This document shows, in pieces, positions 6,597-14,222 of a stretch of 35,803 nt of DNA. The position numbers and the translations under genes are program-made. Source of the stretch: Synergistota bacterium (lineage in GTDB: Bacteria; Synergistota; Synergistia; Synergistales; Aminobacteriaceae); NCBI GenBank assembly GCA_022704435.1, contig JAKJGK010000011.1:1-35803 (forward strand), written 5' to 3'. Position 1 is the stretch's first letter; every line of letters starts with the position of its first letter. The notes below the pieces were generated by a model, which ran no database searches, was not told the DNA's origin, and saw nothing but the letters and a program-made list of their open reading frames with translations.

Positions 6597-7463
6597 ATGA
6601 GGATGGATTACGTTAGGTTGGTGTCGTCCTACCTGGTATTCGGATCCAACGGCATTCTAGCCAGCCACATAATGCTCTCCAGCCTGGAGATCGTCTACCT
6701 GCGCACCTTCATAGGCAGCCTCTTCCTGATCGTGGCGTTTTTGCTGACGGGCGGAAGATTCACCGCCTTTCGGAAAATGAGGGACCTCGGCTTCCTGCTG
6801 CTCTCCGGCATCGCCATGGGCGCGAGCTGGATGTTCCTGTACGAGGCCTACAGGCAGATCGGGGTTGGACTCGCGACGCTGGCCTACTACGTGGGGCCGG
6901 CGATAGTGATGGTGGCTGCGCCGCTTGTGTTCAAGGAGAGGCTGGTCCCGGCGCGGCTGAAGGGGTTCGCGGTCGTCCTGCTGGGCATGGTGCTGGTGAA
7001 CGGGGATGCTTTCGCTCAAGGAGCGGTCTCTTGGGGGCTTGCATGCGGCCTGATGTCGGCTGTGATGCTGGCCGTGATGGTGATCTTCAACCGGATGGCG
7101 GCAAGCATCACCGGGTTTGAGAACGCAGTGCTGCAGTTGACCGTCAGCTTTCTCACGGTGGCTGTATTCGTAGTGGCCAGGCAGGGGTTAACGGTCTCCG
7201 TCCCCTCCGGGAGCCTGATGCCGATGCTCCTGCTGGGGCTCGTCAACACAGGGTACGGCTGCTACCTGTACTTCTCGACCATGCAGCGCCTGCCCGCTCA
7301 GACGGTGGTGATCACAGGCTACCTGGAGCCGCTGTCCGCACTGATCTTCTCCGCGCTTCTGCTAGGGGAGAGGATGGCGCCGATCCAGATCGCAGGCGCC
7401 GCTATGATACTAGGCGGCGCGCTGTACGGCGAAAGGGCGGGGATGAAGGAGGCCAAGGCGTAG
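6597..7463 (+). CDS. EamA/DMT-family membrane exporter
   Basis: A 288-aa member of the drug/metabolite transporter superfamily, which typically exports amino acids or other small metabolites. About ten hydrophobic segments are arranged as two EamA repeats. The first ends around an ATLAYYVGPAIVMVAAPLVF helix with the conserved GPA; the second carries VVITGYLEPLSALIFSALLLGE near its end. Start: ATG 6597, which has GGAGGT (6584-6589) 7 nt upstream. An in-frame ATG at 6582 overlaps that site and lacks one of its own. The gene follows the amino-acid-binding protein by 130 nt, with no clear promoter. Substrate unknown. Confidence 0.88.
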   Translation: MRMDYVRLVSSYLVFGSNGILASHIMLSSLEIVYLRTFIGSLFLIVAFLLTGGRFTAFRKMRDLGFLLLSGIAMGASWMFLYEAYRQIGVGLATLAYYVGPAIVMVAAPLVFKERLVPARLKGFAVVLLGMVLVNGDAFAQGAVSWGLACGLMSAVMLAVMVIFNRMAASITGFENAVLQLTVSFLTVAVFVVARQGLTVSVPSGSLMPMLLLGLVNTGYGCYLYFSTMQRLPAQTVVITGYLEPLSALIFSALLLGERMAPIQIAGAAMILGGALYGERAGMKEAKA

Positions 7464-7505
7464 AGATCCCTCGCCCTATGTAACCCGAACGACCGGAGGG
7501 AGCTA

Positions 7506-7636
7506 GCAGGCGACCGGACGGGCTCGCTCTCCGTCGTCCCGAACGAGCGAAGCGAGGAGGGACCTAGCGATGTGCCGCCGCTCAATCGGAGGTCGTCCCC
7601 GAGCAGGATCACTCGTTGCGCTCGGGATGACATAAG
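7506..7636. repeat. 131-bp intergenic repeat, copy 1
   Basis: This stretch is repeated at 7731-7861 with 5 mismatches (126 of 131). Both begin GCAGGCGACCGGACGGGCTC and end GATGACATAAG. The end is rich in the CGAGCGCAACGAG-type motif found in widespread intergenic repeats, whose reverse translation reads SSRAQRG. A degenerate partial copy (CCCGAACGACCGGAGGGAGC) lies just before it at about 7486-7505. The gene-free stretch 7464-7882 consists almost wholly of these repeats. Confidence 0.85.
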
Positions 7637-7665
7637 CAGGCGACCGGTGGAGCGCAGCGAGCCGT

Positions 7666-7683
7666 CCGGCACTAGTGTGCCGG
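7666..7683. repeat. Short palindrome between the repeat copies
   Basis: CCGGCAC (7666-7672) and GTGCCGG (7677-7683) flank a 4-nt loop (TAGT). It sits in the 94-nt spacer between the two 131-bp copies. Confidence 0.6.
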
Positions 7684-7730
7684 AGGCTTCGCGCCGTCGA
7701 TCGCTTAGGCGGCATGCTTCTGGCCGCCAT

Positions 7731-7861
7731 GCAGGCGACCGGACGGGCTCGCTCACTGTCGTCCCGAACGAGCGAAGCGAGGAGGGACCTAGCGATGTGC
7801 CGCCGCTCAATCGGAGGTCGTCCCCGAGCAGGATCCCTCGCTGCGCTCGAGATGACATAAG
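7731..7861. repeat. 131-bp intergenic repeat, copy 2
   Basis: Direct repeat of 7506-7636 (225-nt period) with 5 mismatches. It ends 21 nt before the stop codon of the minus-strand antiporter gene, so it lies at the convergent 3' ends of two genes. Confidence 0.85.
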
Positions 7862-7882
7862 GATGGATCCCGCCCTGGCGTC

Positions 7883-9847
7883 TCACGGTTTTTTGAAAAA
7901 CTCCACCAGCCTGCGATTCTCGTCCGGGGTGCCCACGACTCCCAGGTAGTCGCCACTGCGCAGTACGAAGTCCCCTCCTGGGTTGGAGACAAGCTCTCCA
8001 CCCCTGCGCACCGCGATAATTGATATACCTAGCGCCTCCCTCAGCCTGGACTCGTCCAGCCGTCTGCCCTCCGCCGGGTTGCCGGGGTGGACGTAGACCC
8101 ATTCGAGTGCAAGCCTGTTGGTTGATGATTGTAGCCCGTTCATGTCCCCGTACTCGGGGAACTGCTCGAACAGCGGGCCGTACATCGAGCAGCGAAGCGA
8201 CTCAAGCTCCCTGTGGGCGGCAGTGGCCTTGACTCCGAACAGAGCCAGCGTCTGGCGCGCCATCTCGATCGACGCCTCGAAATCAGGCTCCACAAAGTGG
8301 TTGACGCCGTGGTCCTTCAGTATGTCTATGTCCTCCTCGTCGGCGGCCCACGCCAGCATCTGTACGTCGGGGTTCTGCCCGCGGATCGCCCTGATGACCT
8401 CGACCGTCCCCATCCCTGCCGACGTGGTTATCACCGCAAGCTTCGCGTCGGCCAGCTCCGCCGCCTCCAGCACCACGCTCTGCGCCGGATCGCCCAGTAG
8501 CATCGTCAGCCCCTGCTCCTTTCCCTTGAGGAACTCCGCGTGGTTCGGCTCTATGATGACGTAAGGTATCTCGAAGCGCGCCAGCAGCACCCCCAGATAG
8601 CGGGCCAGGCTCATCCCTCCGGCGAGCACTACGTGATCCCTCAGGTGGCTCTTGGGCAGGTTGATGCTCCGGACCTTAGCCGGCGATCCTCTCTTCTTCA
8701 CCAGGGCGTATATGGGGGAGACCAGACCGGAAACCACAGGCCCGAAGATCATGGAGAGCACGACCGCGTTGAGGGCGACTGAGTACTCGGTCTTGCCCAT
8801 CGCGCCCGTCGTGACTGCGGCCTGCAGCACTATGAAAGCGATCTCCGAGATCGGGGTCATAGTCAGGAAGGCGGCCAGCGGGATCACGTTGCGGAAGCCG
8901 AAGATGTAGGTCAGGGCCGAGAGGATCGCCCCGCGCCCGAGAGTCGTCCCCAGCATCAGCAGCGCGGTCGCGAGAGGGTGCGAGGCCAGAACGGTAGGGT
9001 CCAGCAGCATGCCGATCGACACGAAGAAGAGCAGCGCGAATACGTCGCGCAAAGACGAGATGTCGCTCAAGGTCCTCTTGCTGTAGTCGGACTCGCTCAG
9101 CACGAGCCCCGCCATGAACGCGCCGAACGCGAACGACAGCCCGAAGGCGTAGGTTATGTAGCCTATGCAGAGTCCTAGAGCGGTCACGGAGAGTATGAAC
9201 AGTTCCTGCGACTCCCATCCGGCCACGTACTTCAGCACCTGCGGGATGACGCGCGAACCTGCAAAGACCATCACCGAGGTGAAGGCGACGACCTTGAACA
9301 CGGGCGACAGCACGCCGAGCACGGTCAGCTCCGTTCCCTGAAGGCCGATCAGCAGCACCATGAGAGGCAGCACCAGAATGTCCTGCACTATGGACATGCC
9401 GAGCATCACGCGGCTCGACAGGGTGCCGAGCTGCCCCCTGGACGCCAGTGTCTTCATGATGACCGACGTGCTTGAGGACACGATGGAGACAGCGTACCAC
9501 ATGGAGGGCGCCGCGCTCCATCCCGTGACCCAGCGCGCCAGCCCGTAGCCTATGAAGAGGGTGATGAACACCTGTATCGCGCCGCCTCCGACAGTGACGC
9601 CCTGGATGGATGCGATGCTCTTCATAGAGAACTCAAGCCCCAGCGAGAAGAGCAGAAGCGCCGCGCCTATTTCCGCGAGGCCCGCGATCTGGTCCGGGTC
9701 GGAGATGGAGACGCCTCCCGTGTACGGGCCGATGATGATCCCCGCGATTATGTATCCGAAGATCAGCGGCTGGTTCAGCTTTCTGGTGACTATGCCACCG
9801 ATCAGCCCGGCCGTGACTACTATGATCAGGTCTATCGCTATTTCCAT
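7883..9847 (-). CDS. Monovalent cation:proton antiporter with TrkA domains (KefB type, CPA2)
   Basis: A 654-aa K+/H+ or Na+/H+ exchanger. The N-terminal ~390 residues hold about 12 hydrophobic segments with CPA2 hallmarks (KLNQPLIFGYIIAGIIIGP, AALLLFSLGLEFS, SMSIVQDILVLPLM, LSFAFGAFMAGLVLSESDY). A TrkA-N/RCK domain follows (DHVVLAGGMSLARYLGVLL), whose nucleotide loop is not the classical GxGxxG but GGMSLAR, so NAD(H) binding may be altered. A TrkA-C domain (ESRLREALGISIIAVRRGG to RSGDYLGVVG) ends the protein. Start: ATG 9847 preceded by a GGGGG-containing site; a start 15 codons upstream lacks support. It is expected in the inner membrane and regulated by ligand binding to the RCK part. A promoter is visible at 9881-9909. 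Confidence 0.9.
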   Translation of the reverse strand: MEIAIDLIIVVTAGLIGGIVTRKLNQPLIFGYIIAGIIIGPYTGGVSISDPDQIAGLAEIGAALLLFSLGLEFSMKSIASIQGVTVGGGAIQVFITLFIGYGLARWVTGWSAAPSMWYAVSIVSSSTSVIMKTLASRGQLGTLSSRVMLGMSIVQDILVLPLMVLLIGLQGTELTVLGVLSPVFKVVAFTSVMVFAGSRVIPQVLKYVAGWESQELFILSVTALGLCIGYITYAFGLSFAFGAFMAGLVLSESDYSKRTLSDISSLRDVFALLFFVSIGMLLDPTVLASHPLATALLMLGTTLGRGAILSALTYIFGFRNVIPLAAFLTMTPISEIAFIVLQAAVTTGAMGKTEYSVALNAVVLSMIFGPVVSGLVSPIYALVKKRGSPAKVRSINLPKSHLRDHVVLAGGMSLARYLGVLLARFEIPYVIIEPNHAEFLKGKEQGLTMLLGDPAQSVVLEAAELADAKLAVITTSAGMGTVEVIRAIRGQNPDVQMLAWAADEEDIDILKDHGVNHFVEPDFEASIEMARQTLALFGVKATAAHRELESLRCSMYGPLFEQFPEYGDMNGLQSSTNRLALEWVYVHPGNPAEGRRLDESRLREALGISIIAVRRGGELVSNPGGDFVLRSGDYLGVVGTPDENRRLVEFFKKP

Positions 9848-9880
9848 GAGGTCCCCCCGGTGCGGTTTTTTTACCACCGC

Positions 9881-9909
9881 ATTATCGTACAAGCCTTCGG
9901 TATGAGCAA
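9881..9909 (-). promoter_or_regulatory. Promoter of the antiporter gene
   Basis: On the minus strand TTGCTC (9904-9909), a 17-nt spacer and GATAAT (9881-9886) lie 34 nt upstream of the ATG at 9847. A 6-bp hairpin (TGCGGT/ACCGCA) sits in the short leader. Confidence 0.5.
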
Positions 9910-9930
9910 GCGAGAACCCTGCGGCGCGAA

Positions 9931-9958
9931 AAGGGGGTCGCGGACTCGCGACCCCCTT
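9931..9958 (-). terminator. Terminator of the first toxin-like gene
   Basis: A perfect 12-bp stem (9931-9942 with 9947-9958, 4-nt loop) is followed on the minus strand by TTTT-containing sequence. The stem and loop closely match the terminator at 11939-11962 after the paralogous gene. Confidence 0.85.
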
Positions 9959-9970
9959 GAACCTGCTGTG

Positions 9971-11734
9971 CTATCGACTCCCGGACTTTTTAGAACTGGA
10001 CTGGAAGACCTTCACCGTGCACTCTCCCTTTCCGTCGGCGGTCCTGAGCGTGATGTTCGCCCACCTGTTCGCGCCTGTCTCGTTCTGGGCCACCGTGACG
10101 TAGATGCCGTCGGTCTCGTTCGCCTCCCCTTTGTACTGGGAGAGTTCGCACCACTCCTGGTCGCTCTCGGCCATCCATGGTCTGGCCGTGCCGAACTTGA
10201 GCGGCTGGTAGCCACCCTCAACGCCGAAGTCCAGCCCGTTCCCGGCGATCAGCGGCGCGTATATGAACGGGATGGAATAGGTCTCGGTGCTGGAAACCCA
10301 ATCGTGGTGTTCGACTCCTATTATTTCTATCCATGCCGCGACCTGATTTCCGAATGAGTAACCGTTCACCCATGTGAACTTGGATTTAAAGCCCTTGGTC
10401 CGGTCTCGCGCGCCTGGCGGTATCTTCCACAGCCACTGGTTGAAGGGCTCGAAGTTGCTGCGCGACAGCCTGGCCGCGTCGTGGAAATTGCCATAGTAGA
10501 ACGGTGCTCCGCGTTTTTCGATTCCAGGCCTCGAGAATTCATAGCGCCACTCGGCTTTCGTCTTGGCTTCGGAGGGGGCGGAGCTGTTCGTCACGGTGCA
10601 GTCCGCGATCTCAACAGTCTCGGAGGACGAGTAGGTGACACTGCCGGAGAGATTCATTGATGGGCTGGAGCCGCTCACTCCGACATCGCCCCCGAGGCTC
10701 CACGAGAAGCCGCTCGTAACGGAGGTGCTGCCGGACGTCGAGGCTGGGGATGTATTCACCAGCTGGACACCATTGATATCGTCCAACGTGTTTTCGAAGT
10801 CGTAGTGAACCATGTAGCCGGTGACCTTGGCAAGGTATTCATCATGGGCGTCCTTCTTGGCATAGTTGTTCTGCGGGTTCAGCATCGCCCTCTGCTGAAC
10901 GACGAACCAGTCGTAGTCGACGCCGTCTGCTGCATTATAGGAGTGGCATGAGTAGATGTAGTAGTTGATCATGAAGTGCTGCTTGTACTTGGAGGCGTCC
11001 CGAGTTATGATCTGCGCTTGGGCGATCCTGGTTAGGTCGTCGGTGGCCGAGGATACAGCGGCCTTCGCGAACTCCCTGGCTCTCTCCGCGTCCTCGAGGC
11101 GCTTCTCCTCGTCCACAACGTACTGGACGAAATGTCTGGTCCTGGCCTCGTTGAACTCATCCGGGTCGAAATCGTCCTCCGGCAGGGGGGGCTTCTTAGC
11201 CGGATCGTCGTCGCTCGCACTCTCCGACTTGACGGGTGCCGTGTATTCCGGGGTCACCCAGGTGAATATGTCCGTGCCCCCGTCGTCGCGCTGCTGCCTG
11301 TATACAGCGAGTATCTCGACCAGCTTTTGCTCCCCGCCATCACCCTCGATGTCGAAGTGGGGCGGCAGGCCGATGTGCCCAAGAAACTCGTTCGCCCGGT
11401 CCATCGTCGCATGCACCAGCACGACGAAACAGCCTGCCTCGTAGGCTCTCTTTATCGACTTGATGTCTCCGTCGCTCGGGACGAAGTCGTCGCCGTAGGA
11501 TACGAAAAGCAATCCGTCCGTCGACTCTCCGTCATAGGGAAGAAAGTCTATGCAGTATCTCTTCAGGTAGAGAGCCAGTCCTTCCCAGCCCTCGCCAATA
11601 TAGTAGGCTCTGGCGATCACCGCATGGTCGTCGCTCCCCCCGCCGCATCCTCCGGTAAAGAAGACGGAGAGGGCCAGGAACATCACCGCCGTGAAAACCC
11701 CGCCGAAATACCTCCTCGCGTTGCGATTTTTCAT
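9971..11734 (-). CDS. Exported protein with leukocidin-like stem segment and BACON-like domain (paralog 1)
   Basis: A 587-aa protein with an N-terminal hydrophobic signal ending FFTGGCGGG; the Cys and glycines suggest a lipoprotein, though the lipobox (T-G-G-C) is not canonical. Next come an alpha/beta-looking domain (AYYIGEGWEGLALYL, LLFVSYGDDF, CFVVLVHATMDRANEFLGHI), an acidic linker, a helical charged segment, then a Ser/Gly/Thr-rich region (SPASTSGSTSVTSGF through SLGGDVGVSG) resembling the stem of leukocidin/haemolysin-type pore formers. The last ~70 residues look like a BACON domain (AESDQEWCELS, NRWANITLRTADGKG, VKVFQSS). Start: ATG 11734 with GAGGTGG 8 nt upstream. A promoter and terminator make it monocistronic. 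The paralog lies directly upstream. The toxin-like reading is inference; a surface adhesin or carbohydrate binder is possible. Confidence 0.7.
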   Translation of the reverse strand: MKNRNARRYFGGVFTAVMFLALSVFFTGGCGGGSDDHAVIARAYYIGEGWEGLALYLKRYCIDFLPYDGESTDGLLFVSYGDDFVPSDGDIKSIKRAYEAGCFVVLVHATMDRANEFLGHIGLPPHFDIEGDGGEQKLVEILAVYRQQRDDGGTDIFTWVTPEYTAPVKSESASDDDPAKKPPLPEDDFDPDEFNEARTRHFVQYVVDEEKRLEDAERAREFAKAAVSSATDDLTRIAQAQIITRDASKYKQHFMINYYIYSCHSYNAADGVDYDWFVVQQRAMLNPQNNYAKKDAHDEYLAKVTGYMVHYDFENTLDDINGVQLVNTSPASTSGSTSVTSGFSWSLGGDVGVSGSSPSMNLSGSVTYSSSETVEIADCTVTNSSAPSEAKTKAEWRYEFSRPGIEKRGAPFYYGNFHDAARLSRSNFEPFNQWLWKIPPGARDRTKGFKSKFTWVNGYSFGNQVAAWIEIIGVEHHDWVSSTETYSIPFIYAPLIAGNGLDFGVEGGYQPLKFGTARPWMAESDQEWCELSQYKGEANETDGIYVTVAQNETGANRWANITLRTADGKGECTVKVFQSSSKKSGSR

Positions 11735-11833
11735 TCTCCCTACCACCTCGCTTCATAAGACTGGGCATCAAAGTTGCGATTCGAGTCTATCGGCCTCCTT
11801 TCAGCCTTGACGCGCCCTTTTGAGTTGCGGGGG

Positions 11834-11862
11834 ATAGTAGCATCGTTTTCATCGAGTGTCAA
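11834..11862 (-). promoter_or_regulatory. Promoter of toxin-like paralog 1
   Basis: On the minus strand TTGACA (11857-11862), a 17-nt spacer and TACTAT (11834-11839) give a near-consensus promoter. The leader to the ATG at 11734 is about 90-95 nt. Confidence 0.8.
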
Positions 11863-11938
11863 GGAATATATTAGATAAAATATCAGAAAAATGCGCCGAA
11901 TACTCATGCCCGTCGCCTCCGGTGCCGGCGAAAACGGA

Positions 11939-11962
11939 GGGGGTCGCGGACTCGCGACCCCC
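11939..11962 (-). terminator. Terminator of toxin-like paralog 2
   Basis: A 10-bp stem (11939-11948 with 11953-11962) with the same loop as the terminator at 9931-9958, followed on the minus strand by CTCCGTTTT. The shared sequence indicates that gene and terminator were duplicated together. Confidence 0.8.
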
Positions 11963-11997
11963 CCTGAGCTTGGCGTGCTATCTTGACTCCCGGACGT

Positions 11998-13776
11998 CTA
12001 ATACCTGGACTGGAAGACCTTCACCGTGTATTCGCCCTTCCCGTCGGTTGTCCTGAGAGTGATGTTGGCCCACCTGTCCTCGCCTGTGTCGTTAGGGTCC
12101 ACCGTTACGAAGACGTTTCCGGTATCGTTCGGCCCACCGTTGTAATGAGACAGGTCGCACCAATCCTGGTCGCTCTCCGCCGTCCACGACCTGGCCGTGC
12201 CGAACTCGAGCCGCTTGTGATCACCCTTAGCGGAGAAGTCTACTCCGTTCCCGGCGATCAGCGGCGCGTAGATGAAAGGGATGGTAAAGGTTCTCGTGTC
12301 GGACTGCCAGTCTTCATGCCTGACTTTTATTGCTTCTACCCACCAGACGAGCTGGTTCCCGTAGGAGTTGCCGTTCACCCAGGAGAATGTGGACTTGAAA
12401 CCCTTGATCTGGTCTCGCGCATGCGGCGGTATCTTCCACAGCCACTGGTTGAAGGGCTCGAAGTTGCTGCGCGACAGCCTGGCCGCGTCCCTGAAATCGC
12501 CAATGTCAAACGGATTCCCTCCGGTCGGCAGAATGGAAGGCCTCGGGAATGCGTAGTTCCAGCGAGTGGCGGTCTTTTTATCGGAGGGGCCGGATCTGTT
12601 CGTTACCGTGCAGTCCGCAACCGCGACCATCTCGGACGACGAAAAGCTGACACCGCCGGAGAGTCCAATTGACGGCCCTGCCGCGTTCAATCCGACATTG
12701 CCTCCAAGGTTCCACGTAAAACCGCTCGTGGTGGAAGTGCTTCCGGACGTCGATGCGGGGGAGGAGTTCATCAGCTGTACCATTGTGTCCGAGTTGCTGT
12801 GTTCCAGCCAGTTTTCGAAGTCGTAGTACACCATGTAGCCGTAGATCTGGGCGAGGTATTTATCTGTGTGGACATTATTTTTGTAGTTGTTCTCCGGGTT
12901 CAGAGTCGCCCTCTGCTGGACGACGAACCAGTCGTAGTCTACTCCGTCGGCCGTGTTGTAGGAGTGACACGCATAGATGTTGTAGTTGAGCCGGAGGTGC
13001 TGCTTGGGCTTGGACACGTCGAAAGTCTCGAGCTGCGCCTGGGCTATCTGGGTGAGGTCGTTGGTGGCAGAGGCAACGGCGGCCTTCGCGGACTCCCTGC
13101 CACTCTCGATCTCCTCGAGGCGTTTCTCTTCGTCCGCGACGTACTGGACGAAGTTCCTGCTCCTCGTCTCGTTGAACTCCTCGAGGTCGAAATCGTTCTC
13201 CGGCAGAGGGGGCTCCGCCAGCAGGTCGTCGCTGTCCATCCTCTCCGCCCTATCCGAGACTGTCGGCGCGGTGAACTTCGGGGTCACCCAGGTGAAAATA
13301 TCCGAACCCCCGTCATCGCGCAGCCGCCTGTTCATCGCGAATATCTCGACTAGCTTTCGCTCCCCGTTCCCATCCTCGATGTCGAAGTGAGGAGGCAGGC
13401 CGATGTGTCCTAGAAACTCGTTGACCTGGTCGATCGTCGCGTGCACCAGCACTATGAAGCGACCGGCGTCGTAGACCCTGTTCATCGACACGATATCGCC
13501 GTCGTCCGGGGTGAAGCCCGTGCGGTAGGACACGAAGAGTGGTCCGTCGGTCGACTCCCCGTCGTAGGGGAGGAAGCTTATGCAGCGCCTCTGCAGATAG
13601 GGGGCCAGCCCCTCTCTGACGTTGCCTATGTAATAGGCCTTTCTGATGGCGGGCCCTTCGACCGCCGGGTCCTCGTCCCCACCGCCGCATCCTCCCGCAA
13701 GGAAGACCGATAAGATCAGACATAGGATGGCAAAAGAAATCCAACCGGAAGGTCGCTCTTTTCTACGAATTGTCAT
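11998..13776 (-). CDS. Exported protein with leukocidin-like stem segment and BACON-like domain (paralog 2)
   Basis: A 592-aa paralog of the gene at 9971-11734 with the same order of parts: signal ending FLAGGCGGG, an N-terminal domain (KAYYIGNVREGLAPYL, IVLVHATIDQVNEFLGHI), acidic linker, helical segment (VQYVADEEKRLEEIE), a Ser/Gly-rich stem-like region (STTSGFTWNLGGNVGLN), and a BACON-like end (AESDQDWCDLS, DRWANITLRTTDGKG). Long blocks are identical in both, for example LSRSNFEPFNQWLWKIPP and IPFIYAPLIAGNG. Divergence is greatest in the linker. Start: ATG 13776 with GAAGGAG 11 nt upstream; an upstream extension to 13908 is Arg-rich, overlaps the promoter and is rejected. Both cysteines before the glycine run are kept, favouring lipid anchoring. 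Confidence 0.7.
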   Translation of the reverse strand: MTIRRKERPSGWISFAILCLILSVFLAGGCGGGDEDPAVEGPAIRKAYYIGNVREGLAPYLQRRCISFLPYDGESTDGPLFVSYRTGFTPDDGDIVSMNRVYDAGRFIVLVHATIDQVNEFLGHIGLPPHFDIEDGNGERKLVEIFAMNRRLRDDGGSDIFTWVTPKFTAPTVSDRAERMDSDDLLAEPPLPENDFDLEEFNETRSRNFVQYVADEEKRLEEIESGRESAKAAVASATNDLTQIAQAQLETFDVSKPKQHLRLNYNIYACHSYNTADGVDYDWFVVQQRATLNPENNYKNNVHTDKYLAQIYGYMVYYDFENWLEHSNSDTMVQLMNSSPASTSGSTSTTSGFTWNLGGNVGLNAAGPSIGLSGGVSFSSSEMVAVADCTVTNRSGPSDKKTATRWNYAFPRPSILPTGGNPFDIGDFRDAARLSRSNFEPFNQWLWKIPPHARDQIKGFKSTFSWVNGNSYGNQLVWWVEAIKVRHEDWQSDTRTFTIPFIYAPLIAGNGVDFSAKGDHKRLEFGTARSWTAESDQDWCDLSHYNGGPNDTGNVFVTVDPNDTGEDRWANITLRTTDGKGEYTVKVFQSRY

Positions 13777-13906
13777 GGACAGACACACTCCTTCGATATA
13801 GGATAGCCTCGGGAACCTCTGAACAAGCCGTTCAATCCACCGAGACACTTTGTGCCGACAGGGTCTGCGACGTGGGGAACGCACTCGTTCGGGGCTTCCT
13901 CGGCTC

Positions 13907-13934
13907 ATTATATGCTGTATGAAAATAACCGCAA
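13907..13934 (-). promoter_or_regulatory. Promoter of toxin-like paralog 2
   Basis: On the minus strand TTGCGG (13929-13934), a 16-nt spacer and a perfect TATAAT (13907-13912) lie about 130 nt before the ATG at 13776. The rest of the gap 13777-14222 is AT-rich at 13915-14005 and otherwise shows only a weak TATACT at 14157-14162 that might serve the next plus-strand gene. Confidence 0.6.
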
Positions 13935-14222
13935 CCTCTTTTTTGATTGTTTATTGACAGATAGCGATATCAATAAAAATATATAAACTAGTTTCCTTAT
14001 TGGCAAGTATTTGTCGAGCTCTACCTAAAGACGTGCGCCGCTCCCCCGGGCGACACGGTGTTTGTCTGTGCCCTTCACGAAGGCCGGAGAAACCAACGTC
14101 GCCCGCGAGAGTGCGGATTTGTCCTGACTCAACAGAGTGTTTCCGGTTTTTTCTAGTATACTGTCCTCGTCGACGGGTTGTGTCTCCTGTGTTACAAAAC
14201 GCCTATGCGAGGGGGGTCTTGC

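Noticed and set aside
7506-7861. CRISPR-like array
   Set aside because: There are only two 131-bp units with a 94-bp spacer, no short regular repeats and no cas genes.
7319-8102. Long ORFs through the intergenic repeats on both strands
   Set aside because: They arise from GC-rich repeated DNA, overlap the repeat copies and the antiporter gene, and have no ribosome site. The SSRAQRG-type wording is a known repeat artefact.
13777-13908. N-terminal extension of toxin-like paralog 2
   Set aside because: The extra 44 residues are Arg-rich, precede the signal peptide and overlap the promoter. The ATG at 13776 puts the signal at the N-terminus as in paralog 1.
14157-14162. Promoter of the M20 hydrolase/arcA operon
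   Set aside because: TATACT is a fair -10 box, but no -35 box or TG extension accompanies it, so it is mentioned but not listed as a feature.
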